Origin: Gottfriedia sp049568075
GTDB lineage: Bacteria > Bacillota > Bacilli > Bacillales > Bacillaceae_G
DNA length: 64,000 nt
Assembly (NCBI GenBank): GCA_049568075.1
Contig: CP144911.1
Reading direction: 5' to 3' (one strand)
Part shown: in pieces, positions 25,986 through 35,083 of the stretch
Layout: each line of letters begins with the position of its first letter
Position numbering within the stretch: the stretch's first letter is position 1
Program-made: the position numbers and the translations under genes
Notes under the pieces: generated by a model
Seen by the model: the letters and a program-made list of their open reading frames with translations, nothing else
The model's database searches: none
Told to the model about the DNA's origin: nothing

Positions 25986-27290
25986 ATGAAAGACTGTATA
26001 TCTATCGGCCTATTAGGACTTGGAACTGTTGGAAGTGGTGTTGTAAAAATTGTTGAAGATCATCAGGATAGATTAGCCCATCAAATCGGTTGTTCTGTTC
26101 AAGTAAAGAAGGTTCTTGTTAAGGATCTTGAAAAGGAACGCTCAATTTCAATTCAAAAGGATGTATTAACAACAGATGCATATGAAATTTTAGATGATGC
26201 AGAAGTAGATGTTGTAGTAGAGGTAATGGGTGGAATTGAAGATGCAAGACAATACATACTCCATGCTCTTCGTAATAAAAAGCATGTAGTCACAGCTAAT
26301 AAAGATTTAATGGCTTTATATGGTACTGAATTACTCCGTGTAGCAAATGAGAATAAATGCGATTTATTCTATGAAGCTAGTGTTGCTGGTGGTATTCCGA
26401 TTATTCGTAGTTTAGTAGATGGTTTAGCTGCAGACCGTGTAACTAAGCTAATGGGAATTGTAAATGGAACGACAAACTTTATTCTTACAAAGATGAGCAA
26501 TGAAGGAAAAGCATATGAGGATGTGTTAAAAGAGGCTCAGGAACTCGGCTTTGCAGAAGCAGATCCAACATCTGATGTTGAAGGACTAGATGCTGCGAGA
26601 AAAATGACAATTTTAGCTAAATTAGGTTTTTCAATGGATGTTGAACTAGAAGATGTGCAAGTACGAGGAATTAGTTCAGTATCTTCAGAAGACATCGATT
26701 TTGCTAAATACTTTGGTTATACAATGAAATTAATCGGTTACGCGAAGAGAAACGATAATCGAATTGAAGTTAGTGTTGGACCAACTTTAATTGCACATAA
26801 TCATCCATTAGCATCTGTTAGCAATGAATTTAATGCAGTTTATGTATATGGGGAAGCTGTAGGAGAAACGATGTTCTATGGACCAGGTGCTGGTAGTTTA
26901 CCAACTGCAACTGCAATCGTATCAGACTTAGTTGCAGTAATGAAAAATATGCGACTTGGTGTAAACGGTACAAGTGCTGTGTTACCACAATATCCAAAAG
27001 AAATTAAAGAAGATCATGAAATTTATTTTAAATCTTTCTTCCGTTTTACAGTAAAAGATCAATTAGGCTCGTTCGCAGAAATTACTTCAATTTTTACAGA
27101 ATCTGATATAAGCTTTGAGAAAATTATTCAAGTTCCATTAAAGCATAAAGGTCTTGCTGAAATCATCTTAGTAACACACCATGCTTCATATTCAGCATAC
27201 AAAAAAGTATTGGAAAATTTAGAAACATCTGATGTTGTCGATGAAGTACGAAGCTATTATCGAATTGCAGGTGAAGATCTTGATGTATAA
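25986..27290 (+). CDS. hom: Homoserine dehydrogenase
   Basis: A 434-residue enzyme reducing aspartate semialdehyde to homoserine, the branch point to threonine and methionine. It has the N-terminal Rossmann motif GLLGLGTVGSGVV, catalytic-region blocks VTANKDLMA, EASVAGGIPI and GIVNGTTNFIL, and a C-terminal ACT domain (about residues 350-425, FRFTVKDQLGSFAEI) for feedback control, probably by threonine. The ATG at 25986 follows GGAGGAG; an upstream in-frame start at 25950 sits in the promoter. Its stop overlaps thrC by 8 bases. Confidence 0.96.
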   Translation: MKDCISIGLLGLGTVGSGVVKIVEDHQDRLAHQIGCSVQVKKVLVKDLEKERSISIQKDVLTTDAYEILDDAEVDVVVEVMGGIEDARQYILHALRNKKHVVTANKDLMALYGTELLRVANENKCDLFYEASVAGGIPIIRSLVDGLAADRVTKLMGIVNGTTNFILTKMSNEGKAYEDVLKEAQELGFAEADPTSDVEGLDAARKMTILAKLGFSMDVELEDVQVRGISSVSSEDIDFAKYFGYTMKLIGYAKRNDNRIEVSVGPTLIAHNHPLASVSNEFNAVYVYGEAVGETMFYGPGAGSLPTATAIVSDLVAVMKNMRLGVNGTSAVLPQYPKEIKEDHEIYFKSFFRFTVKDQLGSFAEITSIFTESDISFEKIIQVPLKHKGLAEIILVTHHASYSAYKKVLENLETSDVVDEVRSYYRIAGEDLDV

Positions 27291-28341
27291 AGGATTAATC
27301 GAAAAATATTCAAATTTCTTACCGATCAATGAAGAAACACCAAAATTAACTTTAAATGAAGGAAATACGCCATTACTATTTTTACCTCACTTATCAAAGG
27401 AGTGGGGAATTGAATTATATGTTAAGTTAGAAGGGCTAAACCCAACAGGTTCATTTAAAGATCGTGGGATGGTAATGGCAGTTGCAAAGGCAAAGGAAGC
27501 AGGAAGTTCAGCAATTATTTGTGCATCGACAGGTAATACATCTGCTGCCGCTGCTGCTTATGCTGCAAGAGCTGGTATGAAATGTTTTGTTATTATCCCT
27601 AATGGCAAAATTGCATATGGTAAACTTGCGCAGGCAGTCATGTATGGAGCACATATCATTAGTATCGATGGGAATTTTGATCATGCATTACAAATGGTAA
27701 GAAAAATTAGTGAGTCTGAACCAATCACACTAGTAAATTCCGTTAACCCATATCGAATCGAAGGTCAGAAAACAGCTGCATTCGAAATTTGTGAGCAATT
27801 GGAAGAAGCCCCAGCTATATTAGCAATTCCAGTTGGAAATGCAGGGAATATTACAGCTTATTGGAAAGGATTTAATGAATACAATCTATCAAAAGGTTAT
27901 CAATTACCTAAAATGCATGGTTTTCAAGCTGAAGGTGCAGCACCAATTGTCCAAAATAAAAAGATTGAAAATCCCGAAACAATTGCGACAGCTATTCGAA
28001 TTGGGAACCCAGCAAGCTGGGAGCATGCAGTAAATGCAATCGGACAGTCAAACGGTGCAATTGATAGTGTATCAGATGAAGAAATCCTACAAGCGTATAA
28101 ATGGATTGCATCAAAAGAAGGCGTATTTGCAGAACCAGGTTCATGTGCAAGTATTGCTGGAGTATTTAAACAAGTACAATCTGATGTAATCAAAAAAGGC
28201 TCAAAAGTAGTAGCCATCCTAACAGGTAATGGATTAAAGGATCCAGATATCGCAATTCAATCAAGTAAAATTGAGCCAATATTGTTACCGAATGAAGAAA
28301 AAATTGTATTAGAACATTTACAAGGTGTGGTTTCGATATGA
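27283..28341 (+). CDS. thrC: Threonine synthase
   Basis: A 352-residue PLP enzyme, the same length as B. subtilis ThrC, making threonine from phosphohomoserine. The PLP lysine lies in NPTGSFKDRGMV near residue 60. The phosphate-binding loop is VGNAGNITAYW near residue 188. The block CASTGNTSAAAAAYAA is typical. The start at ATG 27283 lies within the end of hom, with AGGTGA 8 bases upstream. It overlaps thrB by 4 bases, so all three genes are translationally coupled. Confidence 0.95.
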   Translation: MYKGLIEKYSNFLPINEETPKLTLNEGNTPLLFLPHLSKEWGIELYVKLEGLNPTGSFKDRGMVMAVAKAKEAGSSAIICASTGNTSAAAAAYAARAGMKCFVIIPNGKIAYGKLAQAVMYGAHIISIDGNFDHALQMVRKISESEPITLVNSVNPYRIEGQKTAAFEICEQLEEAPAILAIPVGNAGNITAYWKGFNEYNLSKGYQLPKMHGFQAEGAAPIVQNKKIENPETIATAIRIGNPASWEHAVNAIGQSNGAIDSVSDEEILQAYKWIASKEGVFAEPGSCASIAGVFKQVQSDVIKKGSKVVAILTGNGLKDPDIAIQSSKIEPILLPNEEKIVLEHLQGVVSI

Positions 28342-29246
28342 AAAAACTTTTTCAAATAACCGTTCCTGCAAGCACTGCAAATGTGGGACCTGGTTTTGAT
28401 TCAATTGGTATCGCATTAAATCGATACTTAACTATTGAAGTATATGATCATGATCAATATAGCTGTGAGGGATTTAGTGAATATTTGAAAGATATACCTC
28501 TTGATCAGACAAATTTAATCTTAAAAACAGCAATTGATGTTGCAAAAGCAAATCATAAATCTTTGCCGACATGTCATTTAAAGCTTGAAAGTAATATTCC
28601 GTTAACAAGAGGTTTAGGAAGTAGTGCCTCAGCAATAGTAGGTGGCATTATTCTAGCAAATGAACTTTGTAATCTTCAATTATCTCTAGAAGAACAGCTT
28701 AGAATCGCAACTTCAATTGAAGGTCATATGGATAATGTCGGAGCTTCACTTTATGGCGGCTTAGTTATTGGGACTTTTATAGATGGAAAAGCATATATCC
28801 AACACTCGACATTAAATAAAGTGTCAGTAGTAGCAATTATACCAAAATACGAATTAGAAACTGTACACGCAAGAAATATTTTACCTTCAACGATTCCTTA
28901 TAAAGATGCTATCCAATCTAGCAGCTATAGTAATCTATTAGTTTTAGCATTATTAAAGGAAAATTGGGCATTAGCAGGCGATATGATGAAACGAGATCTG
29001 TTTCACGAACCATATCGATGCAAAATTGTAAAAGAGCTAGATACCCTAAAACAAATCGAATTACCTGAATATGTACATGGATTTGTATTAAGTGGTGCCG
29101 GTCCGACAGTATTAGCATTTGTTTCGATCGAAGGTTGCACTGAAGCAATTGACTACTTTACACGTTTATTTCCAAATTGTGATGTAAGTGAAATAAAAAT
29201 AGAAAACAAAGGTGCAACAGTTAAACATTCAATCCACTCGAATTAA
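28338..29246 (+). CDS. thrB: Homoserine kinase
   Basis: A 302-residue GHMP-family kinase phosphorylating homoserine. Motif 1 is VPASTANVGPGFDSIGIALN at the N-terminus. The ATP-binding loop is LTRGLGSSASAIVGGI near residue 90. The C-terminal LSGAGPTVLAF motif 3 is present. It is last in hom-thrC-thrB, and a terminator begins 4 bases after its stop codon. Confidence 0.96.
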   Translation: MKKLFQITVPASTANVGPGFDSIGIALNRYLTIEVYDHDQYSCEGFSEYLKDIPLDQTNLILKTAIDVAKANHKSLPTCHLKLESNIPLTRGLGSSASAIVGGIILANELCNLQLSLEEQLRIATSIEGHMDNVGASLYGGLVIGTFIDGKAYIQHSTLNKVSVVAIIPKYELETVHARNILPSTIPYKDAIQSSSYSNLLVLALLKENWALAGDMMKRDLFHEPYRCKIVKELDTLKQIELPEYVHGFVLSGAGPTVLAFVSIEGCTEAIDYFTRLFPNCDVSEIKIENKGATVKHSIHSN

Positions 29247-29250
29247 AAGA

Positions 29251-29289
29251 AACCACTCAACAATGGATCGTTGAGTGGTTTTGTATTTT
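29251..29289 (+). terminator. thr operon terminator
   Basis: AACCACTCAAC (29251-29261) pairs perfectly with GTTGAGTGGTT (29270-29280), followed by TTGTATTTTA. Confidence 0.8.
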
Positions 29290-29306
29290 ATGAGATAAAT
29301 CTGAAG

Positions 29307-29477
29307 TGCAAATAAAAAGATTGAAACTGAAATAAAAATCTGTGAAAGTGTAAAAAAAGTAGGGTACTGCAATTAAATCTGAAGTGCAAATAAAAAAGGT
29401 GGAACTGCAATAAAAAATTACGAAATTACAATTAAAAAAGTAGAATCTGCAAATAAAATCACTAAAACAGCAAATAA
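29307..29477 (+). repeat. Second array of the ~21-bp TGCAAATAA repeat, 9 units
   Basis: Cores begin at 29307, 29328 (TGAAATAA), 29349 (TGTAAAAAA), 29368, 29385, 29406, 29427 (TACAATTAA), 29448 and 29469 (AGCAAATAA). Six of eight intervals are exactly 21 bases; the others are 19 and 17. Orientation and core match the array at 11973-12324, as does the position about 20-30 bases behind an operon terminator. The spacers are more A-rich and the copies more decayed. The rest of the gap, to the small gene at 29553, shows nothing. Confidence 0.88.
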
Positions 29478-29552
29478 AAGCATCATCTACGTATAAATTA
29501 AGAGAAAATCACGAGTTACAACAATAAATTAGAACAAGGAATCAATCATTCT

Positions 29553-29687
29553 TTATTTTTCTCGTTCTTTCATATATTTTTCTGCAAGTAATTGTTTAAC
29601 TTGATTATATGTTAAACCAGAATTTGCATTTTTTCTTTTCACTTCGTTAATGTCGGTTCCAGTTATTGTAAAACGTTTATCTTCCAA
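29553..29687 (-). CDS. 44-residue small protein
   Basis: On the minus strand a TTG start at 29687 follows GGAGATGAAACTAA (an SD at good distance). The frame reads MEDKRFTITGTDINEVKRKN and ends YMKEREK, stop at 29553-29555. Composition is typical of a folded small protein with a short strand followed by two helices. It has the look of a conserved Bacillaceae small protein, but I cannot name it. It sits between the thr repeat array and the divergent gene at 29839. Confidence 0.55.
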   Translation of the reverse strand: MEDKRFTITGTDINEVKRKNANSGLTYNQVKQLLAEKYMKEREK

Positions 29688-29838
29688 TTAGTTTCATCTC
29701 CAAAACAAATATTTAATTTTATTATTTATTTCTAAAACGAAAAATATGCTTTTAAAAATTATGTGATTAAATCGTTATTTTTATTGTACGAAAGAAATGA
29801 TAAAATAATTAGTAATATAAGGAATCGGGGATAAAACG

Positions 29839-30213
29839 ATGCACGAGGTTGTATTGAAAATTTTATTTTTTATTTTTCGAATATTGTTTCAATTAATCAT
29901 GCAAATAGTTGTTGAATCGATAATTGATTATTTGCCAAAAAAGTTTTTTGGTTATCCTTTCAATGAGAAAGATGATGAATTAATTGAAGGGAAAATTTAC
30001 TTATTAAAAAATGAACCTTGGTTTGAGCCATACAAAATCTATACTTTGGAAATGTCTCAAAGAAAAAGTATACGAAAATTATTCGTAAAATTAGAGATGT
30101 TAGAGATTCAATCAAATGAGGAAAAGCGAAATGAATTCTTATATGAATTAGAACGGCGATTATTTGACTTAAATCCGAATGGAATTAGAAATAGAAAAAC
30201 GAGCCCGAATTAA
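29839..30213 (+). CDS. Hypothetical protein with N-terminal membrane segment
   Basis: A 124-residue protein. Residues 5-30 are a hydrophobic segment (VVLKILFFIFRILFQLIMQI), and the remainder is charged and probably helical (ELIEGKIYLLKNEPWFEPYK). The SD is weak (GGGGAT). The stop codon lies in the loop of the bidirectional terminator that follows. No family is recognised. Confidence 0.55.
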   Translation: MHEVVLKILFFIFRILFQLIMQIVVESIIDYLPKKFFGYPFNEKDDELIEGKIYLLKNEPWFEPYKIYTLEMSQRKSIRKLFVKLEMLEIQSNEEKRNEFLYELERRLFDLNPNGIRNRKTSPN

Positions 30214-30232
30214 GGGCTCGTTTTCTTATTTT
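30196..30232. terminator. Bidirectional terminator between convergent genes
   Basis: AAAACGAGCCC (30196-30206) pairs with GGGCTCGTTTT (30214-30224), with an A-rich left flank and a T-rich right flank. It ends both the gene at 29839 and the minus-strand LysM-3D gene. Confidence 0.85.
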
Positions 30233-30786
30233 TTATAAACTTTTACAGTAACTGTTTTAACTCCCCATTTTTGGGCATTTTTCTGACTTGGGATAAATAC
30301 ATCAATTTTATTTCCTTTTAGTGAACCGCCAGTATCTCCAGCAATTGCATAGCCGTAGCCTTCTACATATACTTTAGAACCTAGTGGAATTACTTTTGGA
30401 TCCACAGAAATAACTTTTGCTTTTGGATTCTTTTTTAAATCTATACCAGTAGCTGTTTTACCACTACATCCTTTACAGCTACCAGTGTAAGCTGTAGCTT
30501 TCATTTTAATTACTTTATAAGGTGTAGCAGCTTTAGCTGTTGTTTTTTTAGTCGTTGTCGTTTTTTTCTTTGTTGCAGGTTTAATTTGCAAAACTTGATT
30601 TACTTTAATTAGGTCTGATTTTAAATGATTCCAAGATTTAATCTGAGAAACTGTTACTTTTTGCTTTTTTGCGATAGCAGATAAAGTATCTCCAGATTTA
30701 ACTTTGTAAGTTGCTGCGTATGTATTTGTCGTAAATCCCATTGTTAGAATAACAGTAGTAACAAAACATGTCATTAATTTTTTCAT
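30226..30786 (-). CDS. LysM and 3D domain cell-wall protein (YocH-like)
   Basis: A 186-residue secreted protein. A signal peptide (residues 1-24, MKKLMTCFVTTVILTMGFTT, then cleavage after AYA-like TYA) is followed by one LysM domain (YKVKSGDTLSAIAKKQKV, about 28-70). A Lys/Thr-rich linker leads to a C-terminal 3D domain (about 92-184) with the three signature aspartates in VISVDPKVIPLGSKVYV, AGDTGG and IDVF. Such proteins bind peptidoglycan; YocH and stationary-phase Rpf-like Sps homologues are thought to remodel the wall. The SD is GGAGCGGG. Confidence 0.88.
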   Translation of the reverse strand: MKKLMTCFVTTVILTMGFTTNTYAATYKVKSGDTLSAIAKKQKVTVSQIKSWNHLKSDLIKVNQVLQIKPATKKKTTTTKKTTAKAATPYKVIKMKATAYTGSCKGCSGKTATGIDLKKNPKAKVISVDPKVIPLGSKVYVEGYGYAIAGDTGGSLKGNKIDVFIPSQKNAQKWGVKTVTVKVYKK

Positions 30787-31413
30787 ATTTCCCGCTCCTG
30801 TCCATCTTCTATGTATAATACTTTACCATGGGAATGTGACAGTAAGATTTCAGTAGTTTTATTTTATATTACAAATATATTACCTTTTTTTATAATTTTC
30901 TATAAATTCTGCATAATAGTTACAGCTTGTTTCGACATAGTACCAATTTAAGATTATGTGTCGTCTAATAATAAGCCAAAATGCTTGATTTTAAAGGGCT
31001 GAAGAGGTGAGTTGAAAAGTTAATAGGGAGACAGTTAAACAGTAAAAACTTTTCAATAAGATCATAAATATTCTAGAAAAACATACTTTTTTAGGACGTT
31101 TGAGATGGTTTTTATTAATTTAGAATTAAAAACTATGTAACAATTAGTGAAGTTTTGTAATATTTCCTTCATATTTAAGGTTTAACAGATCCTGAATTTA
31201 AGTTCTAAAAACTACTAAAATTTATTAAAAACACTCTTTAATAAATCAAGCTATACATTTCATACTTGCATAAATAGACAAAATTTACGATTACACTAAA
31301 ATTCAACAAGCTTGTGTAAGAGTTACAAATGGTAAAAAGTAGTATGATTAGACTAAATATTTTGAATAATGTATAATAACAAATGTAATTATAAAACCAA
31401 AAGGTGGGGTCGT
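30787..31413. other. Long intergenic region upstream of two divergent genes
   Basis: 627 bases between the LysM-3D gene (minus) and the M3 peptidase (plus). TATTATAC on the minus strand near 30820 may be the -10 of the LysM-3D gene. A segment at 31005-31070 is richer in G and A (GAAGAGGTGAG, AGGGAGACAG), but I could not match it to a known riboswitch. No credible gene was found. Confidence 0.35.
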
Positions 31414-33195
31414 ATGTCAACAAATACATATTCACTTACATGGGATTTAGATGTTTTCTTTAAAGGAGGCAGTGAATCTCCTGCATTCGCATCATACATA
31501 AAAGAAATTACTAATTTAGTAGAAAGAATAGAAAGACAGGTTTCTTTGTTTTCTGCTCCTAAAAGTAGTGATGAAGTTGAAGAGTTAGCTGATATCATAA
31601 GTAATATTGAAGTAATAGGTAAGAAATTATCGCAAGCTAGTGGTTTTGTTAGCTGTTTACAAGCTCAAAATATGGCTGATCAAAAAGCTAATTTATTAAG
31701 AGGAGCTTTAACGCAGCTATATGCAACATTTTCTACGTCTTTAACAAAATTCCATAGTCAATTAACTAAAATTGAAGATTCTGTTTGGAAAGATATTTTA
31801 GAAACTAATGAGTTTAAGGAAATTTCTTTTGCATTAAATGAGCGTCGTCAAAGTGCTAGTGAATTATTATCAGTAGAGCAAGAGGCATTAATTACTGCCC
31901 TTTCGGTTGACGGATATCATGGTTGGGGCCAAATGTACGATACTGTTGTTGGAAAAATGCAGATCGAACATGATGGTAAACTTTTATCAGTTGGTCAAGC
32001 ATCAAATCTATTTTCTTCTAAGGAACGCAATGTGCGTAAAGAGATTTTTGAAAAATGGGAAGAAACATGGGGAGAAGAGTCAGATTATTTCGCTAAAATA
32101 TTAAACCATCTTGCAGGTTTCCGTTTAAGTGTATATGGACAACGTGGATGGAATAATGTATTAAAAGAACCATTATCAATCAATCGTATGAGTCAAGAAA
32201 CACTTGATTCAATGTGGGGTGCGATAATCGACAATAAAGCTCCATTTGTTGAATATTTAGAAAGAAAAGCTAAATTACTAGGCGTAGAGAAATTAAGTTG
32301 GTATGATTTAGATGCGCCTGTGGCTGATATTGATTCTACTGTTTCATATTCTGAAGGTGCAGAATTTATATTAGATCAATTTGGTAAATTTGGTGATGAA
32401 TTAACTAGTTTTATAAAGATGGCATTTGAGGACTCTTGGATTGAAGCAGAGGATCGCGCAGGTAAACGTCCAGGTGGTTTCTGTACAGGATTTCCTGAAA
32501 GCGGTCAATCTCGTATTTTCATGACATATTCAGGTACACCTTCGAATGTTTCAACATTAGCACATGAATTAGGTCATGCTTTCCATTCGTTTGCAATGAA
32601 AGATGTTCATACACTTAATAAATATTATGCAATGAATGTTGCTGAAACAGCTTCTACATTTGCAGAAATGATTGTAGCTGATGCAGCGGTTAAAAATGCT
32701 AGTTCCGATCAGGAGCGTTTAGCTCTTTTAGAAGACAAAATTCAACGTAGTGTAGCATTTTATATGAATATTCATGCTCGCTTCTTATTTGAAACGCGTT
32801 TTTACGAAGAGCGTAAAAATGGTGTTGTAAGTAAAAATAAAATAAATGAACTAATGGAAGAAGCTCAAAAAGAAGCGTATTGTGGGTCTTTAGAAGAGTA
32901 TCATCCACATTTCTGGGCATCAAAACTACATTTTTATATTACAGGTGTGCCGTTCTATAACTTCCCATACACTTTTGGGTACTTATTCTCATTAGGAATT
33001 TATGCAAAAGCATTGGAAGAAGGAAAGAGCTATGAACAGAAATATATTGCTCTTTTAAAAGATACAGCTTCTATGACAGTTGAAGAATTAGCTCAAAAAC
33101 ATTTAGGTGTAGATTTAACAAAACGTGATTTCTGGGAGAAGGCAGTAAAACTATCTCTTAAAGACGTTGAAGAATTTTTATCGATCACTGAATGA
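31414..33195 (+). CDS. M3 family oligoendopeptidase (PepF/M3 clade 3 type)
   Basis: A 593-residue cytoplasmic zinc metallopeptidase. The zinc motif is HELGHAFHSF (His384, Glu385, His388), with the distal Glu ligand in NVAETASTFAEM about 28 residues on. Ends with the typical GYLFSLGIYAKALEEGKSYE region. The start at ATG 31414 follows AAGGTGGGG; a longer frame from 31369 lacks an SD. It degrades oligopeptides. A second, distinct M3 enzyme lies at 39259-41070. A terminator follows. Confidence 0.9.
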   Translation: MSTNTYSLTWDLDVFFKGGSESPAFASYIKEITNLVERIERQVSLFSAPKSSDEVEELADIISNIEVIGKKLSQASGFVSCLQAQNMADQKANLLRGALTQLYATFSTSLTKFHSQLTKIEDSVWKDILETNEFKEISFALNERRQSASELLSVEQEALITALSVDGYHGWGQMYDTVVGKMQIEHDGKLLSVGQASNLFSSKERNVRKEIFEKWEETWGEESDYFAKILNHLAGFRLSVYGQRGWNNVLKEPLSINRMSQETLDSMWGAIIDNKAPFVEYLERKAKLLGVEKLSWYDLDAPVADIDSTVSYSEGAEFILDQFGKFGDELTSFIKMAFEDSWIEAEDRAGKRPGGFCTGFPESGQSRIFMTYSGTPSNVSTLAHELGHAFHSFAMKDVHTLNKYYAMNVAETASTFAEMIVADAAVKNASSDQERLALLEDKIQRSVAFYMNIHARFLFETRFYEERKNGVVSKNKINELMEEAQKEAYCGSLEEYHPHFWASKLHFYITGVPFYNFPYTFGYLFSLGIYAKALEEGKSYEQKYIALLKDTASMTVEELAQKHLGVDLTKRDFWEKAVKLSLKDVEEFLSITE

Positions 33196-33211
33196 TAACT
33201 TTTTATGAGGA

Positions 33212-33240
33212 GGACTCGTTTAATTACGAGTTCTTTTCCT
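33212..33240 (+). terminator. Intrinsic terminator behind the M3 peptidase
   Basis: GGACTCGT (33212-33219) pairs with ACGAGTTC (33226-33233), 8 bp with one G-U, followed by TTTTCCTGTTTT. Confidence 0.65.
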
Positions 33241-33343
33241 GTTTTAAATGCCTTTATTAAGATTTTTGTATATTTATTAAAAAGAGATAAGAAAATACGG
33301 AGGGGTTTTTAATCATTACCTCTTTAGTAGGGGAGTGACTAAA

Positions 33344-35083
33344 GTGAATAGTTTTAAATTTTTAAAACCATATAAAATATCTATATTTGCAGCAATCGTC
33401 TTTTTATTTTTAGAGTTAGTAGTTGAATTATTTCAACCATATATATTATCTAATATCATTAACAATGGAATAGTTCAGAAAGACATGGCTTATGTTACAA
33501 AATGGGGAATCGTCATGATCGTGTTATCGATTGTTGCTTTTATTGGAGGAGTATTAAATACATTTTATGCTACTCATGTTGCTCAAAGCTATTCATTTAC
33601 GTTAAGGAAAACATTATTTGAGTAAGTACAAACCTTTTCATTTACGACGTTTAGTTATTTACCAACTTCATCAATCATTACTAGATTGACAAATGACGTA
33701 TCACAATTACAAAGTGCAGTATTTATGGGCTTAAGAATTATTTTGAGAGCTCCATTAATCGTAACTGGTAGTGTCGTAATGGCATTAATTTTGAATTGGA
33801 AGCTTTCATTTATTCTATTTTTAATTTTACCTTTCTTATTTATCTTCCTAAATTGGATGGTTAAAAAAGGGAGAAGGCTATTTAAGAATGTTCAAGATAA
33901 TGTGGATATTGTAAATAGTGTGCTAAGAGAAAATTTAGTTGGAATGAAATTAATTAAAGCCTTTGTACGAAGTGACCATGAAAATAATCGATTTCAACAT
34001 ATAAATCAAAATTTAAAACAAAAAACATCTGTTGCATTACGAACAATGGAAATTACGATGCCAGTCATGCTTCTATTTATGAATGCTTCCATTTTAATTG
34101 TATTGTGGTTTGGAAATAGTAAAGTTCATTCACACGAAACGAATATTGGAGATATTGTTGCAATCGTAAACTATATTTCCCGTATTACTTCATCATTTAC
34201 TGTCTTTTCATTTATTATTAGTGCGTTTTCAAGAATGAGAGCTTCTTCTGAACGAATCGATGAAATATTAACGATTGAAGAAGACTTTGTAGAAAAGAAT
34301 GAAGGAAACCAACTAGCAAATCGATTAGAAGGAAAAATTCAATTCCATCAAGTTTCTTTTAGTTATCCAAATTCTGAAAAAGAAGTGCTAAAAAATATTT
34401 CATTTGTTGCATACCCCGAACAAACAATTGCAATATTGGGTTCAACAGGTTCTAGAAAAACATCTTTATTCCAATTAATCCCTCGCTTATACGATGTTAA
34501 TTCTGGAACAATTTTAATTGATGATCAAGATATACGTAAAATAAACAGTAAGCAATTAAGAGGTCAAATTGGATACGTTCCACAAGAAGCTCTACTATTT
34601 ACAGGAACAATCAAAGAAAATTTACTAATGGGTAGAGAAAGTGCATCAGATGAGGAAGTTTATTTAGCTGCTATACATGCGCAAATTCACGATTCAATTT
34701 TGGCTTTTCCAAATGGATATGAAAGTTTAATTGGTCAAAAAGGAGTTAACCTTTCAGGTGGGCAAAAACAAAGACTTTCGATTGCAAGAGCAATTCTTCG
34801 TAAACCTAGTATCTTATTACTTGATGATAGTACTAGTGCATTAGATTTAAAAACCGAAGCTAGCTTGATTGAAGCTTTAAAAAATTACGAGTGTACGACA
34901 TTAATCATCACTCAAAAAATCAGTACAGCAAAAAATGCAGATAAAATATTAATTATAGACGAAGGTGAACTTGTAGAAGAGGGTACTCACGAATCTTTAT
35001 TAAAAAGTTCAAAATTATATAAAGCAATCTACTATTCGCAATATGGAAAGGAGGAAATTCATAATGTTAAAGGAGTTAACTAA
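33344..35083 (+). pseudogene. ABC exporter subunit 1 (YfiB/BmrC type) broken by a nonsense codon
   Basis: One continuous frame of 580 codons from GTG 33344 (SD GGGGAG) is interrupted by TAA at 33623-33625 (codon 94), inside the first membrane region. Both sides read as one TMD-NBD half transporter, with membrane segments from about residue 15 and an NBD from about 335. The signature LSGGQKQRLSIARA is intact. Walker A reads GSTGSRKT: AGA at 34454-34456 replaces the Gly before Lys, one transition from GGA. Walker B is LLLDDSTSALD and the H-loop has Gln (ITQKIST), both usual for the degenerate half of heterodimeric exporters. The stop plus the Walker A change suggest decay; a re-start after the stop is possible but would lack the first helices. 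Confidence 0.8.

Noticed and set aside
29251..29289. Regulatory attenuator for the downstream genes
   Set aside because: The hairpin directly follows the thrB stop and has a plain terminator form; the next plus-strand gene is 550 bases away.
31005..31070. Possible riboswitch (for example c-di-AMP type) upstream of the M3 peptidase
   Set aside because: The purine-rich stretch does not contain the conserved c-di-AMP riboswitch blocks, and it lies on the wrong side for the LysM-3D gene.
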